Notes: a model not told the origin generated them from the sequence alone. Shown: positions 1 to 9,329, numbered from the stretch's first letter. The stretch is 64,000 bases of DNA from Actinomycetota bacterium (GCA_027729925.1 JAQCEB010000001.1:1-64000); one strand, 5' to 3'. Made by a program: numbers and translations.

Positions 1-1
1 T

Positions 2-58
2 ATAAAATACTGGGATGGAAATACTTCAAATAGAATATTTGAAGTTTTATTTAAGTAA
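2..58 (+). CDS. UDP-N-acetylglucosamine 2-epimerase, C-terminal fragment (truncated by window edge)
   Basis: The first bases read as the last 18 codons of a gene that begins before the window. The tail contains YWDGNTSNRI followed by a short helix, resembling the end of UDP-GlcNAc 2-epimerases, where a DG-x-x-S-x-R-I stretch precedes the stop. It ends two bases before the next gene, a nucleotide-sugar dehydrogenase of the type that acts on the epimerase product, UDP-ManNAc. The fragment is too short for certainty; the call rests on this motif and on the neighbour. Confidence 0.5.
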   Translation: MKYWDGNTSNRIFEVLFK

Positions 59-60
59 GT

Positions 61-1323
61 ATGAAAAAATTTGAATTCGATTTAGCAGTTTTAGGTTTAG
101 GTTACGTCGGCCTCCCACTTGCTGTAGAAGCTACAAATTCAAAACTCAAAGTGATGGGTTTTGATGTGAATGCAAATTTAGTTGCGAATTTGAGTAATTT
201 TAAATCGCATGTTGAAGACATTAGTAACCAACAATTAGAACATGCAGTTGCTTCTGGTCTCCTTTTTTCAACAAAATCAGAAGTCCTTTCAGAATGCAAA
301 CATTTAGTTATCAGTGTTCCAACTCCTTTAACTGATTATCAACCTGACTTAAGCTTCGTTGAAAATGCTTCAAGAGATATTGCAAATAATTTACAATCTG
401 GTCATATAGTAATTTTAGAGTCTACTACATACCCTGGTACTACTCTTGAAGTAGTAAAGCCAATATTAGAAAGTATTTCTGGATTAACTGCTGGAATAGA
501 TTTTTTTCTAGGATATTCTCCAGAAAGAATTGATCCAGGAAATCAAGTTTGGAAATTCAAAAATACCCCAAAGATAGTAAGTGGTATTAATCAAGAATCC
601 ACAAATGCAATCGCATCTTTTTATAAAAGCATCATTAATGAAGTTGTAGAAGTATCAGGTACGAGAGAAGCTGAAATGGTAAAACTTTTAGAAAACACTT
701 ATCGACAAGTAAATATAGCTTTAATTAATGAACTTGCAATTCTTTGTAAAATGCTAGATATTGACATTTGGGAAGTTGTAGATGCTGCTAAAACTAAACC
801 ATTTGGCTTCCAATCTTTTCGTCCCGGCCCAGGTGTAGGAGGTCACTGTATACCTATTGATCCAAAATATTTATCTTTTAAAACAAGACAAATTGGACAT
901 CCTGTAAGATTTGTCGAACTTGCACAAGAAATCAACAACTCTATGCCACACTACGTAGTTACAAGAATTACAGAAATAATGAATAAGAATGCTGTTCTGA
1001 TGAAGAATTCAAATGTCTTACTTTTAGGTGTTGCATATAAAAAAGATATTGGAGATACAAGAGAGTCTCCAGCTCTCGACATTATAGAGGAGCTTGTAGC
1101 TAAAGAAGTTTCAATCTCTTATTATGACCCATTTGTTGAATCTTTAGTTGTAAATGGTTTAAGTATTAAAAAAGAAAATGAAATTAATAATTTACAAAAT
1201 TATGATTTAATACTGATTCACACAGCGCATTCTGAGTTCAGTAGTATTGAATTTGATAAAATCAATTGTTTAATTTTTGATACAACTGGAACTTTTAGAA
1301 GTAAAAATATTGAAAAAATTTAA
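61..1323 (+). CDS. wecC: UDP-N-acetyl-D-mannosamine / glucosamine 6-dehydrogenase (WecC/WbpA type)
   Basis: This NAD-dependent enzyme oxidises C6 of a UDP-HexNAc to the uronic acid in two steps, in the cytoplasm, for surface polysaccharide. The 420 residues match the family's usual length. A Rossmann fold opens with GLGYVGLPLA (residues 12-21), the substrate loop has RPGPGVGGHCIPIDP with the catalytic cysteine near residue 263, and a C-terminal UDP-binding domain carries GVAYKKDIGDTRESPA. The gene follows an apparent UDP-GlcNAc 2-epimerase by two bases, so UDP-ManNAc to UDP-ManNAcA is the most likely reaction. UDP-GlcNAc as substrate cannot be excluded from sequence alone. Confidence 0.9.
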   Translation: MKKFEFDLAVLGLGYVGLPLAVEATNSKLKVMGFDVNANLVANLSNFKSHVEDISNQQLEHAVASGLLFSTKSEVLSECKHLVISVPTPLTDYQPDLSFVENASRDIANNLQSGHIVILESTTYPGTTLEVVKPILESISGLTAGIDFFLGYSPERIDPGNQVWKFKNTPKIVSGINQESTNAIASFYKSIINEVVEVSGTREAEMVKLLENTYRQVNIALINELAILCKMLDIDIWEVVDAAKTKPFGFQSFRPGPGVGGHCIPIDPKYLSFKTRQIGHPVRFVELAQEINNSMPHYVVTRITEIMNKNAVLMKNSNVLLLGVAYKKDIGDTRESPALDIIEELVAKEVSISYYDPFVESLVVNGLSIKKENEINNLQNYDLILIHTAHSEFSSIEFDKINCLIFDTTGTFRSKNIEKI

Positions 1324-1338
1324 CAAGTTAAATTTTTT
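1313..1338 (+). terminator. Rho-independent-like hairpin at the end of the dehydrogenase gene
   Basis: AAAAAATTTAA (1313-1323) can pair with TTAAATTTTTTT around a CAAG loop, so the stop codon lies in the stem. The T-run follows at once. The stem is entirely A-T, so it is a weak terminator. It could serve both the plus-strand gene and the convergent minus-strand peptidase gene. Confidence 0.5.
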
Positions 1339-1374
1339 TAATCTTACTTAACCTTCTAAATTTAAAAATACAGC

Positions 1375-2523
1375 CTAACTATTTGATTTAGAAACGCTGG
1401 CAGATAGGTCTCTTAACTCAAAATGCATCTCATCAGGTGAAGTCCATGTTCCACCCCAAGCAAAACCCCAGGAATTAAAAATTTCTACAATTCTCTGCGG
1501 ATAACCAGACTTTGTGTTGATGTCAATTGCAATGCCCCATGCGTGCCTTGATATACTACCACCAGCATCGAACCTACTTATTCTTCTTGGCGCATAACAG
1601 CCACCTGAAGTTTGAAATTCTTCTTTTGAAATGTAATCGCTAAGACCTTCATCAATAATTTGATTCAAAGCTCCTTCTAGAGGTTCCCACATTAGCCTAT
1701 GACAAACAGTTAATCCCAATAGAGGCATTCTTTTTTGTTGAATATTTTTACTTCTCCATGCTGGTTCTGTTGTAACCCATACACCATCTCTTTCCTTAAT
1801 TTGAAAATCTCCAAAAAATTCTTTTACCAATGCACTAGGTAAAACCCAATTCTGATTTGGTTCACTTTCTCTAAAGGAAAATTTAACTTTTGAATACTTA
1901 ATATTTTTATGTAGTTCAATTAAAAAGTTTTCATTAATATTTGTATCCCAAATAATTGCTTGTATGTTTCTAAAAATTCCAAGCTGATAGCCGGTGTCTT
2001 TATTAACTACCATTTCAAACCAGCCCATATCACTATCTTTAGAAATTCCACCAACTTCTAATTCAATTATTTTGTTTTCTAAACCTACTAAAAATACTTT
2101 ATCACCAACTTCTAAGGAGTACCTTTCTGCAGTTAATTCAGAAACTAAAAGCCTGCCACTATTAATTACCGAACTTTCAATTTTATTATAAAAATAACTA
2201 GTTACAGATGAATCAATTGTTTTGATCGAAACATTATATAAATAATTATTTAGTGTAGTTACTTTTACTTCACCTGAAGAATTTGTAGTTTTTTCAAGAC
2301 CTATGTTTGCTCTTCCTATAAAAGTTAAATTTGTATTCAAATTATTAGCACTTTGAATAATTTCATTTGTGACGCTATAAAAAAGACTTCCCGATTGTGA
2401 AATAGTGATTACATCATAGTTTTCAATCTTATTTCTATTTAAATTTTCACTACTGTTTTCTATGATTAGACCATTAGGAATCGCTAAATTAATTAATACT
2501 CCAGTCAATACTGCAAAAAACAT
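1375..2523 (-). CDS. M15-family peptidase (D,D-carboxypeptidase fold) with a large N-terminal extracytoplasmic domain
   Basis: The C-terminal 120 residues carry the zinc site of M15 (VanY-like) peptidases: SRHAWGIAID with H327 and D334, and DEMHFEL with E365 and H367. Such enzymes cut D-Ala-containing or other peptidoglycan cross-bridges outside the membrane. A hydrophobic N-terminus (residues 1-20) suggests a signal anchor. Residues 25-250 are not part of M15. A stretch LEVGDKVFLVGLENKIIELEVGG resembles the periplasmic core domain of MacB/FtsX-type permeases, though no further membrane segments follow. The gene stands alone, divergent from the MMPL gene. Exact substrate unknown. Confidence 0.75.
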   Translation of the reverse strand: MFFAVLTGVLINLAIPNGLIIENSSENLNRNKIENYDVITISQSGSLFYSVTNEIIQSANNLNTNLTFIGRANIGLEKTTNSSGEVKVTTLNNYLYNVSIKTIDSSVTSYFYNKIESSVINSGRLLVSELTAERYSLEVGDKVFLVGLENKIIELEVGGISKDSDMGWFEMVVNKDTGYQLGIFRNIQAIIWDTNINENFLIELHKNIKYSKVKFSFRESEPNQNWVLPSALVKEFFGDFQIKERDGVWVTTEPAWRSKNIQQKRMPLLGLTVCHRLMWEPLEGALNQIIDEGLSDYISKEEFQTSGGCYAPRRISRFDAGGSISRHAWGIAIDINTKSGYPQRIVEIFNSWGFAWGGTWTSPDEMHFELRDLSASVSKSNS

Positions 2524-2610
2524 ATTTTAATTTTACATATTGTTTTAAGTTACAAAAAAATAGTTTTTATAACTATTACTTAAATTAAGACTTACCTAAT
2601 CTAATTATTT

Positions 2611-5199
2611 ATGAAACTTTTAACAAACTTTTTTTCATCAGCAGCTACTAAGAGACCAGTAGTTACAATCTTTGTTGTTTTACTTTTAACTGGTTTTTTT
2701 GGTTATATGGCAGGTCAAGCCGAAGAATTAAGTACAAGTTTTGGCGGAGAACTTGATACACCAGAAATTCAGGCTCAATCTAAGTTAGGTGAATTTTTTC
2801 AAACATCTGGCTCACAATCAGTCTTTCAAATAATTGTTAGTGGAGAAGATGTTTTAACTGTTGATGGTTATCTTGCTTGGCAAGAAATTAATAAAGTAGT
2901 TTTACAAAGTGAAATATATCCTTATTTAGTTAAAAATCAAGGCAGTGCTGTACAGGGATTCTTTGCACCAGTTGATTTTGCAAAAGCATTCAATCCTACA
3001 TTGAATGTGAGCGCAATGTCAGATGAACAATTTAAACAGCTTTATAATCAAGCTAACAGTCAAATGCCCCCTGAGTTTAAAGCTTTTGCAGCTGCTCTTT
3101 TGTCGTCAACTTATAACCAAGATGAGACTACTGCATCAGCAGGATTAGCAATTGTGACAATTGACAGTGCCTTAATTGTCCAAGAGTTTGGTGGTTCAGA
3201 TGTAGCATTTGTTGAACAACCTCGTATGGAAGTAGCTCTTTCTGATGCTCTATCAGAAATTTCAGTAGGAAATATTAAAGTATCGGGCTTTTCTTTCGGG
3301 CTTCTACTTGGTAATGAAGGCGATGACTTTCTACAAGAGATAGGTAAATTATTTGGCCAAGCATTTCTTATTATTCTTGTTGTTTTAGCATATATATTTT
3401 TCATAAGACCAAGAAAAGGATATGGAATTCTTAAATCTGGAAGAAGAACATTTAGCGACCTACTTTTAAGCCTAGGTGCAATACTTCTTTCTATAGGTTG
3501 GATGCAGGGAGCTGGAACAATACTTGGTCCTGGTTACCTTGGTATAATTGGTCCTCCAAATCAAGTATCTCAAATTGCACCAATAATCTTGATTGGTCTT
3601 GGTGTAGACTATGCAATTCACTTTACTTCAAGATATAGAGAAGAGATAGGTTCAGGAAATACAATCATTGGTTCTACTTCATCAACACTGAAATCTGTTG
3701 GAATTGCGTTAACGCTTGCTACACTTGCTACAATAGTAGGCTTTCTTACAAACATAGTTTCGCCTCTTCCTGAATTGAAAGATTTTGGAATCTTAGTTTC
3801 TTCTGGAATATTTTTCGCATTTTTTCTTGTAATGACATTTGTACCTGCGATCAGAACTCTATTAGACAAAAGAGCTGAGGCAAAAGACAGAATTAGTAAA
3901 GAAGCTTTTTTATCTTCTGGTGAAAGTTTATTGAACAAAATTGCTGCCTCTAGTGGCATAATTCCTAAAAAACTTAAATTAGTTGCTTTAACGTTGTTAG
4001 TTGCAATTTCGGGTTATGGATATTTCAGTTTTTCTAATCTAGAAACTATATTTGAATTTACAGATTTTCTACCTGAAGATAGCCCAGTAGTACAAACTTT
4101 AGATTTACTTACTGAAGAATTTGGTGGGGGATTTGGAGAAACAACCTCAGTGTTAATTGAAGGAGAAAATTTAGCTACTCCAGAAATGCATAACGCACTT
4201 ATTGAATCATTAAATAATCTAAGTGAAAAAGAAAATATCGTTGTTTACGCAGGAAATGTGGCTGCTGAGTCTGTCGTAGGTACACTTGGTCAATTATTAG
4301 CTCCAGAAGGAACTGTTCCTAATGCTCCACCAGCTATGCCAGATATGGAACTTTTAGCAACGCTTGGGTCATACGGTGTTGATTTATTGTCTGGATCTCA
4401 AGGTATAGACGCATTAAGAGTTAAAGACTCAGGTGACGTTCAAGGACTTTATGAGTATCTTGTGAATTACGATTCGGAAGCATTCTTAGCTTATCTTTAT
4501 TTCAATCAAGACAATAAAGTAACTGCTCTACAAGTTCGAATTTCTACTTCTGCAGGATCATTGGGTGCTGCTCAATTAAGAGATGATATTTATGATGCAT
4601 TTACACCATTATCTTCCATAGGAGTTTCGATTGCTGCTACTAATGATGCGATTGTTACTCAAAGTGTAAGTGACTTAATCTCAGAATCACAATTTCAATC
4701 GTTAATATTCGCAATTTTAGCTTCGATGTTATTCTTAATAATTTACTATTTAATTGACATAAGAAAACCATTTCTTGGTGTCATTACTATTCTTCCTGTT
4801 GTTGCAATAGTTATGGGGACTTATTTAGGAATGTACTTACTTGAGATACCTTTAAATCCAGTCACTTCAACTCTCTCCGGGCTTGCTATTGGAATTGGGG
4901 TACCTTTTGTTATTCATGTGACCAATAGATTTAGAGAAGTGCTTTCTTCTTCTGATAATCCTGTTGAGGCTGTAAAAACTACATTGAAAACAACAGGTGG
5001 TTCATTGTTTGGTTCAGCATTTACAACTATGGCAGGTTTTGGAATACTAATGACATCTTCATTAAAACCATTTCAGCAAATGGGAATTGTAGTTGTTGTA
5101 GCATTAGGTTTTGCATTGGTAGCTTCAATTTTAATTCTTCCAACCTTACTAGTTATTTGGGCTAACTACCATAACAAAAAAAGCGCTAAATCTTTATAA
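2611..5199 (+). CDS. MMPL/RND-family (HAE3) transporter
   Basis: 862 residues with internal duplication: each half has one transmembrane helix, a large extracytoplasmic loop, then a five-helix block. The first half has LIGLGVDYAIHFTSRYREE, the second has GLAIGIGVPFVIHVTNRFRE, both typical of RND proteins of the MMPL branch, where the central acidic residue takes part in proton coupling. The second copy has a proline-valine pair in place of the acidic residue, so only the first repeat keeps it. Such proteins export lipids, hopanoids or amphiphiles. It is monocistronic, with 23 bases to nif3; the substrate cannot be inferred. Confidence 0.85.
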   Translation: MKLLTNFFSSAATKRPVVTIFVVLLLTGFFGYMAGQAEELSTSFGGELDTPEIQAQSKLGEFFQTSGSQSVFQIIVSGEDVLTVDGYLAWQEINKVVLQSEIYPYLVKNQGSAVQGFFAPVDFAKAFNPTLNVSAMSDEQFKQLYNQANSQMPPEFKAFAAALLSSTYNQDETTASAGLAIVTIDSALIVQEFGGSDVAFVEQPRMEVALSDALSEISVGNIKVSGFSFGLLLGNEGDDFLQEIGKLFGQAFLIILVVLAYIFFIRPRKGYGILKSGRRTFSDLLLSLGAILLSIGWMQGAGTILGPGYLGIIGPPNQVSQIAPIILIGLGVDYAIHFTSRYREEIGSGNTIIGSTSSTLKSVGIALTLATLATIVGFLTNIVSPLPELKDFGILVSSGIFFAFFLVMTFVPAIRTLLDKRAEAKDRISKEAFLSSGESLLNKIAASSGIIPKKLKLVALTLLVAISGYGYFSFSNLETIFEFTDFLPEDSPVVQTLDLLTEEFGGGFGETTSVLIEGENLATPEMHNALIESLNNLSEKENIVVYAGNVAAESVVGTLGQLLAPEGTVPNAPPAMPDMELLATLGSYGVDLLSGSQGIDALRVKDSGDVQGLYEYLVNYDSEAFLAYLYFNQDNKVTALQVRISTSAGSLGAAQLRDDIYDAFTPLSSIGVSIAATNDAIVTQSVSDLISESQFQSLIFAILASMLFLIIYYLIDIRKPFLGVITILPVVAIVMGTYLGMYLLEIPLNPVTSTLSGLAIGIGVPFVIHVTNRFREVLSSSDNPVEAVKTTLKTTGGSLFGSAFTTMAGFGILMTSSLKPFQQMGIVVVVALGFALVASILILPTLLVIWANYHNKKSAKSL

Positions 5200-5222
5200 C
5201 GTTTTAAAGTACTATTAAATTA

Positions 5223-5984
5223 ATGCAAATATTTGAATTAATAAATGTAATTAATGAAATTTCCCCTTTATCTGATGCTTTTTCAGATGATAAAGTAGGA
5301 CTATTAATAGGAAAACCTGAATCTGAAGTTAATAATTTAATATTTGCACATGATATTGATAGAAAAATATTAAAAATTTGTAATGAAAAAAATATTAATA
5401 CTGTAATTACCTATCATCCCGCAGTATTTAATAATTTTTCAGATTTAAATTACAATAATTCATACTCATTACCCCTTGAGTTTTTAAAACATGACATAAA
5501 TGTAATTTCAGTCCATACAGCACTAGATGTCTGTATTGGTGGCAATTCAGATGAGCTTGCAAAATTATTTAAATTACAAAATATTAAAACATTTGGAAAT
5601 AGTAATGAAAACAATAGTGTTGGAAGATATGGTGAGATAGATTTAATTTCTAAAGAAGATTTTATAAAAATGATAGAAAGAAATTTAAATACTTCAGTTA
5701 TTAGATATAACAAGTATTTTTCAGAAATTGAAAAAATTAGAACAGTTGCAGTAGTTCCAGGTTCTGGAACCCAATTCTTAAGTGAAGTCCCTAAAAACAT
5801 TGATGTATTTCTAACAGGTGATATATCACACCACCATTTTTTGTATGCTGATTATAAAAATTTTGGCATAGTTCAGGTAAACCATATTTCTACTGAGATA
5901 CCTGGTATTAAAAAATTTATAGAAACACTTTCCTCAAAATTAGAAATTAAAATTGAATATTTTTATGAAAGCTATTATGGATAA
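5223..5984 (+). CDS. Nif3/YbgI-family dinuclear metal-binding protein
   Basis: 253 residues, the compact form of the family without the central insertion seen in some members. Metal ligands are visible in ITYHPAVF, VHTALDVCIGGNSDEL and, near the C-terminus, LTGDISHHHFL. The family forms hexameric toroids; its biochemical role is unsettled, with GTP cyclohydrolase I type 2 an often-seen but weakly supported name. The gene opens a three-gene operon with a zinc-ribbon protein and RNase HI, an order also known in Mycobacterium (Rv2230c-Rv2228c), which supports actinobacterial ancestry. Confidence 0.85.
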   Translation: MQIFELINVINEISPLSDAFSDDKVGLLIGKPESEVNNLIFAHDIDRKILKICNEKNINTVITYHPAVFNNFSDLNYNNSYSLPLEFLKHDINVISVHTALDVCIGGNSDELAKLFKLQNIKTFGNSNENNSVGRYGEIDLISKEDFIKMIERNLNTSVIRYNKYFSEIEKIRTVAVVPGSGTQFLSEVPKNIDVFLTGDISHHHFLYADYKNFGIVQVNHISTEIPGIKKFIETLSSKLEIKIEYFYESYYG

Positions 5985-6690
5985 ACCATTTTTACTTAGT
6001 GATTTAGTAGATTTACAGGAAATTGATAATTTAATTTATTCAATTAATCAACAAAAAAAAGATAGCAATACAGTAGTGAATTTAAAAAATTTGGAAACTG
6101 AATATAAATCTCTCTTAGTAGATAAGAATTTAAAAAAAGATATTCTCACAGATTTTTTTGAAACCAAAAAAGATTTAAATAAAAAATTACAGGAAATCGA
6201 AATTAAAAATGACAATATTACATCAAACATAACAAAAAGAAACATTCTCCCATCTGAATTAGAAAATTACCAGAAACAGCTTACTATTAATGAAAAAAAT
6301 TATGAAGAATTATTATCTAAAATTGATCAACTCCAGTATGAAAATAAAGAGAAGTTAACGGATTATGAGTTAGTTTCAGAAAAGCTGAATATTTTAAAGG
6401 ATGATTTAGTAGCAAATTCTAAATTATTACAAGAAGAATGGAATAAATTAGATAAAAAAATATCAGATCTTGAAAATCAAAAAAATATTTTTTTAAATAA
6501 CCTTAATGCAGATTTAAAAATTCTTTATAAAAATTTAAAATCTAATGGTGTAGATGTTGTTGCAGCATATAATCTAGGAGATCAATGTGGATGTTGTGGT
6601 GTAGATTTAACTTCAAGTGAGCTTGAGCAGGTACAAGAATCAAAATTCAAACAATGTCCATATTGCAGTGGTGTTATCGTTAATGTATAA
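5977..6690 (+). CDS. Coiled-coil protein with C-terminal C4 zinc ribbon (CT398/Rv2229c-like)
   Basis: The chosen start is the ATG at 5977, which overlaps the nif3 stop by 8 bases (ATGGATAA); upstream TTG and ATG codons at 5953 and 5965 are in frame but deeper in nif3. The 237-residue product has a long Lys/Glu/Asn-rich coiled coil (residues about 10-185) and a zinc ribbon with QCGCCG and KQCPYCSG. Homologues sit between Nif3 and RNase H in actinobacteria. The function is unknown; nucleic-acid binding or an adaptor role is possible. Confidence 0.8.
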   Translation: MDKPFLLSDLVDLQEIDNLIYSINQQKKDSNTVVNLKNLETEYKSLLVDKNLKKDILTDFFETKKDLNKKLQEIEIKNDNITSNITKRNILPSELENYQKQLTINEKNYEELLSKIDQLQYENKEKLTDYELVSEKLNILKDDLVANSKLLQEEWNKLDKKISDLENQKNIFLNNLNADLKILYKNLKSNGVDVVAAYNLGDQCGCCGVDLTSSELEQVQESKFKQCPYCSGVIVNV

Positions 6691-7075
6691 AATATACTGC
6701 GATGGTGCTTCTAGATCTAATCCAGGTAACGCTTCAATTGGTATATCTATACAAAAAAATAATATAGAAATTGATAATATAAGTAAAAAAATTGGTATAG
6801 CTAGTAATAATGTTGCAGAGTATCAATCTCTTATAGAAGCATTAAACTATTGTTTCCAGAATAAAATTGATGTTGTTGAAATATTTTTAGATTCAAAATT
6901 AGTTGTTGAGCAAATGAATAAAAATTATAGAGTAAAATCTGAAAACTTAATAAATTTATATAATGATGCACAGAAACTTGTCTCAAAAATTCCAAACGTT
7001 AAACTAACGCATATTAAAAGAGAGTTTAATAAAAGAGCTGATCAACTTGCAAATGAAGCTTTAGACAAAAAATGA
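6683..7075 (+). CDS. rnhA: Ribonuclease HI
   Basis: It degrades the RNA strand of RNA:DNA hybrids. The start is set to ATG 6683, overlapping the previous stop by 8 bases (ATGTATAA) and giving MYKIYCDGASRSNPG, the normal N-terminus; a longer reading from 6617 adds 22 residues inside the zinc-ribbon gene and is rejected. The 130-residue protein shows the full catalytic set D7, E46, D70 and D120. Mycobacterial homologues are fused to a CobC-like phosphatase; here the RNase domain stands alone. It is translationally coupled to both neighbours. Confidence 0.88.
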   Translation: MYKIYCDGASRSNPGNASIGISIQKNNIEIDNISKKIGIASNNVAEYQSLIEALNYCFQNKIDVVEIFLDSKLVVEQMNKNYRVKSENLINLYNDAQKLVSKIPNVKLTHIKREFNKRADQLANEALDKK

Positions 7076-7551
7076 TTATATGGTCTGTAGCAGGTTCATT
7101 TTATTTATTTAGATATATTTTTAAAGATTATTCAGCTGATATGAGGTTTCTTTCAATCGGTTCAGTTCTTCCATTAATATTAAATTTTTTATTTAAAATA
7201 TTAGGTGTAAATTATGAAATTTTGTTAATGAGTCAAAGTTTAATCTCTGTTCTAATTATTTTTTCATTTGTGATGTTATTTACAAAAAGAAGTACCGAAT
7301 TACGCAAAAAACTTTTATTAATTTGTATAGGTATGTTTTTTAGTTTGTTTTTAAACTTTGTATGGTTGAATCAGACCGTGTTCTTTTATCCTTTATTTAA
7401 TTACCAATTCAGCGAATTTGATGTTCAAGAAAGTTATATCAATACTAATTTTCAAATATTACTAAATACAATTGGCGCTTTTTACGTATTTTATAAATTT
7501 AAAAGTAGAAAGCTAGTTAATTTATTTTTAAAGACCGGAAAAATTATTTAG
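7072..7551 (+). CDS. Hypothetical four-helix membrane protein
   Basis: 159 residues with about four hydrophobic segments (near residues 1-15, 23-44, 48-66, 77-100) and another near residue 130-145. I do not recognise a family. It overlaps rnhA by four bases (ATGA) and so is probably in the same operon. Its 3' end overlaps the stop of the convergent TSUP gene by 8 bases. Confidence 0.6.
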   Translation: MIIWSVAGSFYLFRYIFKDYSADMRFLSIGSVLPLILNFLFKILGVNYEILLMSQSLISVLIIFSFVMLFTKRSTELRKKLLLICIGMFFSLFLNFVWLNQTVFFYPLFNYQFSEFDVQESYINTNFQILLNTIGAFYVFYKFKSRKLVNLFLKTGKII

Positions 7552-8287
7552 AAGAGTTTTTAAACATATTAATTGAAACTGCAAAAAGAAAAAGTCCAAA
7601 GCTTATATTCAAAACTTCATCAGAGATATTAAATACAATATTCCCTCCTATGAAGGAACCTACGATTCCAGATGATCCTACAATAAGGCCAATATTTCTA
7701 GATTTAGTATCATTTCTTAATTTGGTTATGGCTGCTGTTAATGCTGTAGGCACTGTTGTGATCAAGGATATTCCTTGTGCAATTATTTGTTCAAATCCTC
7801 CAAATAATACAAGTAAAGGAATTCTTATAATTCCTCCACCTATCCCTAATAAGCCTGAGCCAATTCCAGAAATAAAACCTATTACAAAAAATAAAATCAA
7901 AATATCGCCAGTAATACTTTCTACTTGATTTGCAAAAATCATTCGATAACCAGAAAAAATAAGCAACACTGAAAATATTCTTTTTAATAATTTTGTATTA
8001 ATTTTAAAAGTTAACTTACTACCAAAATAGCTTCCTAATATTCCAGCAATTATCATAATTACGATTTCAGTAATAAAATTCTGCCCTTTACTAAAATCGT
8101 TCAATAAGTAAGCTGTTGCACTTGCAGTTCCTACTAGAACTACAGCCATAGATGAAATTCCAGTATTAGTTTTAAAATTAGTTGTTGAAAGGTAAGTTAA
8201 TAGTGGGACAAAGAGAACTCCACCACCTATTCCAAGTAAACCAGAAAGAATTCCTCCTAGCAATCCAATGATTAAATAAATTAACAA
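7544..8287 (-). CDS. TSUP/TauE-SafE family membrane transporter
   Basis: 247 residues, with seven to eight helices in two inverted repeats. Each repeat carries the glycine-rich signature, GLLGIGGGVLFVPLL near residue 16 and GLLGIGGGIIRIPLL in the middle. The family moves sulfite, sulfoacetate, taurine-derived or other small organic anions; the substrate is not readable from sequence. It lies one base after the stop of the LLM oxidoreductase gene on the same strand, so the two are probably cotranscribed. Confidence 0.85.
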   Translation of the reverse strand: MLIYLIIGLLGGILSGLLGIGGGVLFVPLLTYLSTTNFKTNTGISSMAVVLVGTASATAYLLNDFSKGQNFITEIVIMIIAGILGSYFGSKLTFKINTKLLKRIFSVLLIFSGYRMIFANQVESITGDILILFFVIGFISGIGSGLLGIGGGIIRIPLLVLFGGFEQIIAQGISLITTVPTALTAAITKLRNDTKSRNIGLIVGSSGIVGSFIGGNIVFNISDEVLNISFGLFLFAVSINMFKNSSK

Positions 8288-8288
8288 T

Positions 8289-9269
8289 TTATTTTTTTAA
8301 TCTTGGAAGTAATTCTTTTCCAAGAAGTTGTATAGTTTCTTCTTGATTAATTGAAGATATTTGAATGGTTATAATTTCAGAATTAAATTCTTTTACAAGT
8401 GGTTTGTAAATATTTACAAGTTCATCTACAGAAGATGCTCTTGAAAACTTAGACATTATCTCTTCTTTAGGAAAACTATCAGCTTCGATTCTTAGTGCTT
8501 CAGGGTCAAGTTCATTTAGCCTATTTGGCGCTCTTAAGCCTCTCCAGGATCTTAGTGCAGTCCAAGCATCCTCATCACTCTCAGCAAACATTGTCCACCT
8601 ATATGTATGAACTGACATTTCATCTTTCTTTAATTCTTTAGTTTTAAACCTTGCTGGATCAATGACATTTTCGTAAGCAATCTTTGGGTCTTTAACACTA
8701 ATCATTAAACCATCCGCATACTCAGCTGCTACTTGTGCAGATTTAGGACCACCAGCAGCTAACCATATAGGTATTTTTTTTAGAGGAGGAGTGTAAAGTT
8801 TTGCTTTGTTTGTTTGATAATACTTCCCATCAAAAGTTAATTTTTCACCACTAAAAAGAGACTTTATAATTTTTAAAGCTTCAATTAATCTGTCTTTTCT
8901 TTCTTCGTAATTAGGAAATGAAAATCCTAGTGGACCTTCATTTATATTTTCGCCAGTTCCAACTCCAAGATGGAAAGTCTTTGGAGTCAATCTATCTATC
9001 GTAGCAGCAGCTTGTGCAATAACACCAGGGTGAATTCTCCAAAGTGGAGTTGTTACACCAGTTCCCAAATCTAGTTGGGGGAGTGAGCTTGCTAAAGCTC
9101 CCAATGTAGACCAAGTAAAATTTGAAGCTGAGAAGTCATCTACCCATGGGTGAAAATGTTCAGATATAGTTAACATATCAAAACCTGCATCTTTTGCTAA
9201 TACCGCATGTTTAAGTAAATCTTCAGGCTGCCACTGTTCTGATCCTAAGAAATATGAAAACTTTGTCAT
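8289..9269 (-). CDS. F420-dependent LLM-class oxidoreductase (glucose-6-phosphate dehydrogenase-like subgroup)
   Basis: 326 residues with the TIM-barrel layout of the luciferase-like superfamily. FSYFLGSEQWQPEDLL, the HFHPWVDDF segment, GTGVTTPLWRIHPG, FHLGVGTGENINEGPLG and IPIWLAAGGPKSAQ match the actinobacterial subgroup that contains F420-dependent glucose-6-phosphate dehydrogenase. The GTGENINE stretch is characteristic of that branch. Substrate assignment is only to subgroup level; many relatives act on other sugars or on alcohols. It implies coenzyme F420 in this organism. A hairpin lies between its start and rnpB. Confidence 0.85.
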   Translation of the reverse strand: MTKFSYFLGSEQWQPEDLLKHAVLAKDAGFDMLTISEHFHPWVDDFSASNFTWSTLGALASSLPQLDLGTGVTTPLWRIHPGVIAQAAATIDRLTPKTFHLGVGTGENINEGPLGFSFPNYEERKDRLIEALKIIKSLFSGEKLTFDGKYYQTNKAKLYTPPLKKIPIWLAAGGPKSAQVAAEYADGLMISVKDPKIAYENVIDPARFKTKELKKDEMSVHTYRWTMFAESDEDAWTALRSWRGLRAPNRLNELDPEALRIEADSFPKEEIMSKFSRASSVDELVNIYKPLVKEFNSEIITIQISSINQEETIQLLGKELLPRLKK

Positions 9270-9301
9270 TAGTCAATAATAGCTTTTGATTATTTTTAGG
9301 T

Positions 9302-9324
9302 GGGTGCCTCGCAAGGAGGCACCC
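9302..9324 (-). terminator. GC-rich hairpin just downstream of rnpB
   Basis: GGGTGCCTC and GAGGCACCC form a perfect 9-bp stem with a GCAAG loop, far more GC-rich than its surroundings. It begins six bases past the rnpB 3' end and 32 bases before the LLM oxidoreductase start. No U-run follows on the minus strand (ACCTAAAAAT), so it may be an atypical terminator, a processing or stability element, or an attenuator for the LLM gene. Confidence 0.6.
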
Positions 9325-9329
9325 TTGTT

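Noticed and set aside
6617..6682. N-terminal extension of RNase HI
   Set aside because: It lies within the zinc-ribbon coding sequence, and ATG 6683 gives the normal beta-strand start with the 8-base overlap typical here.
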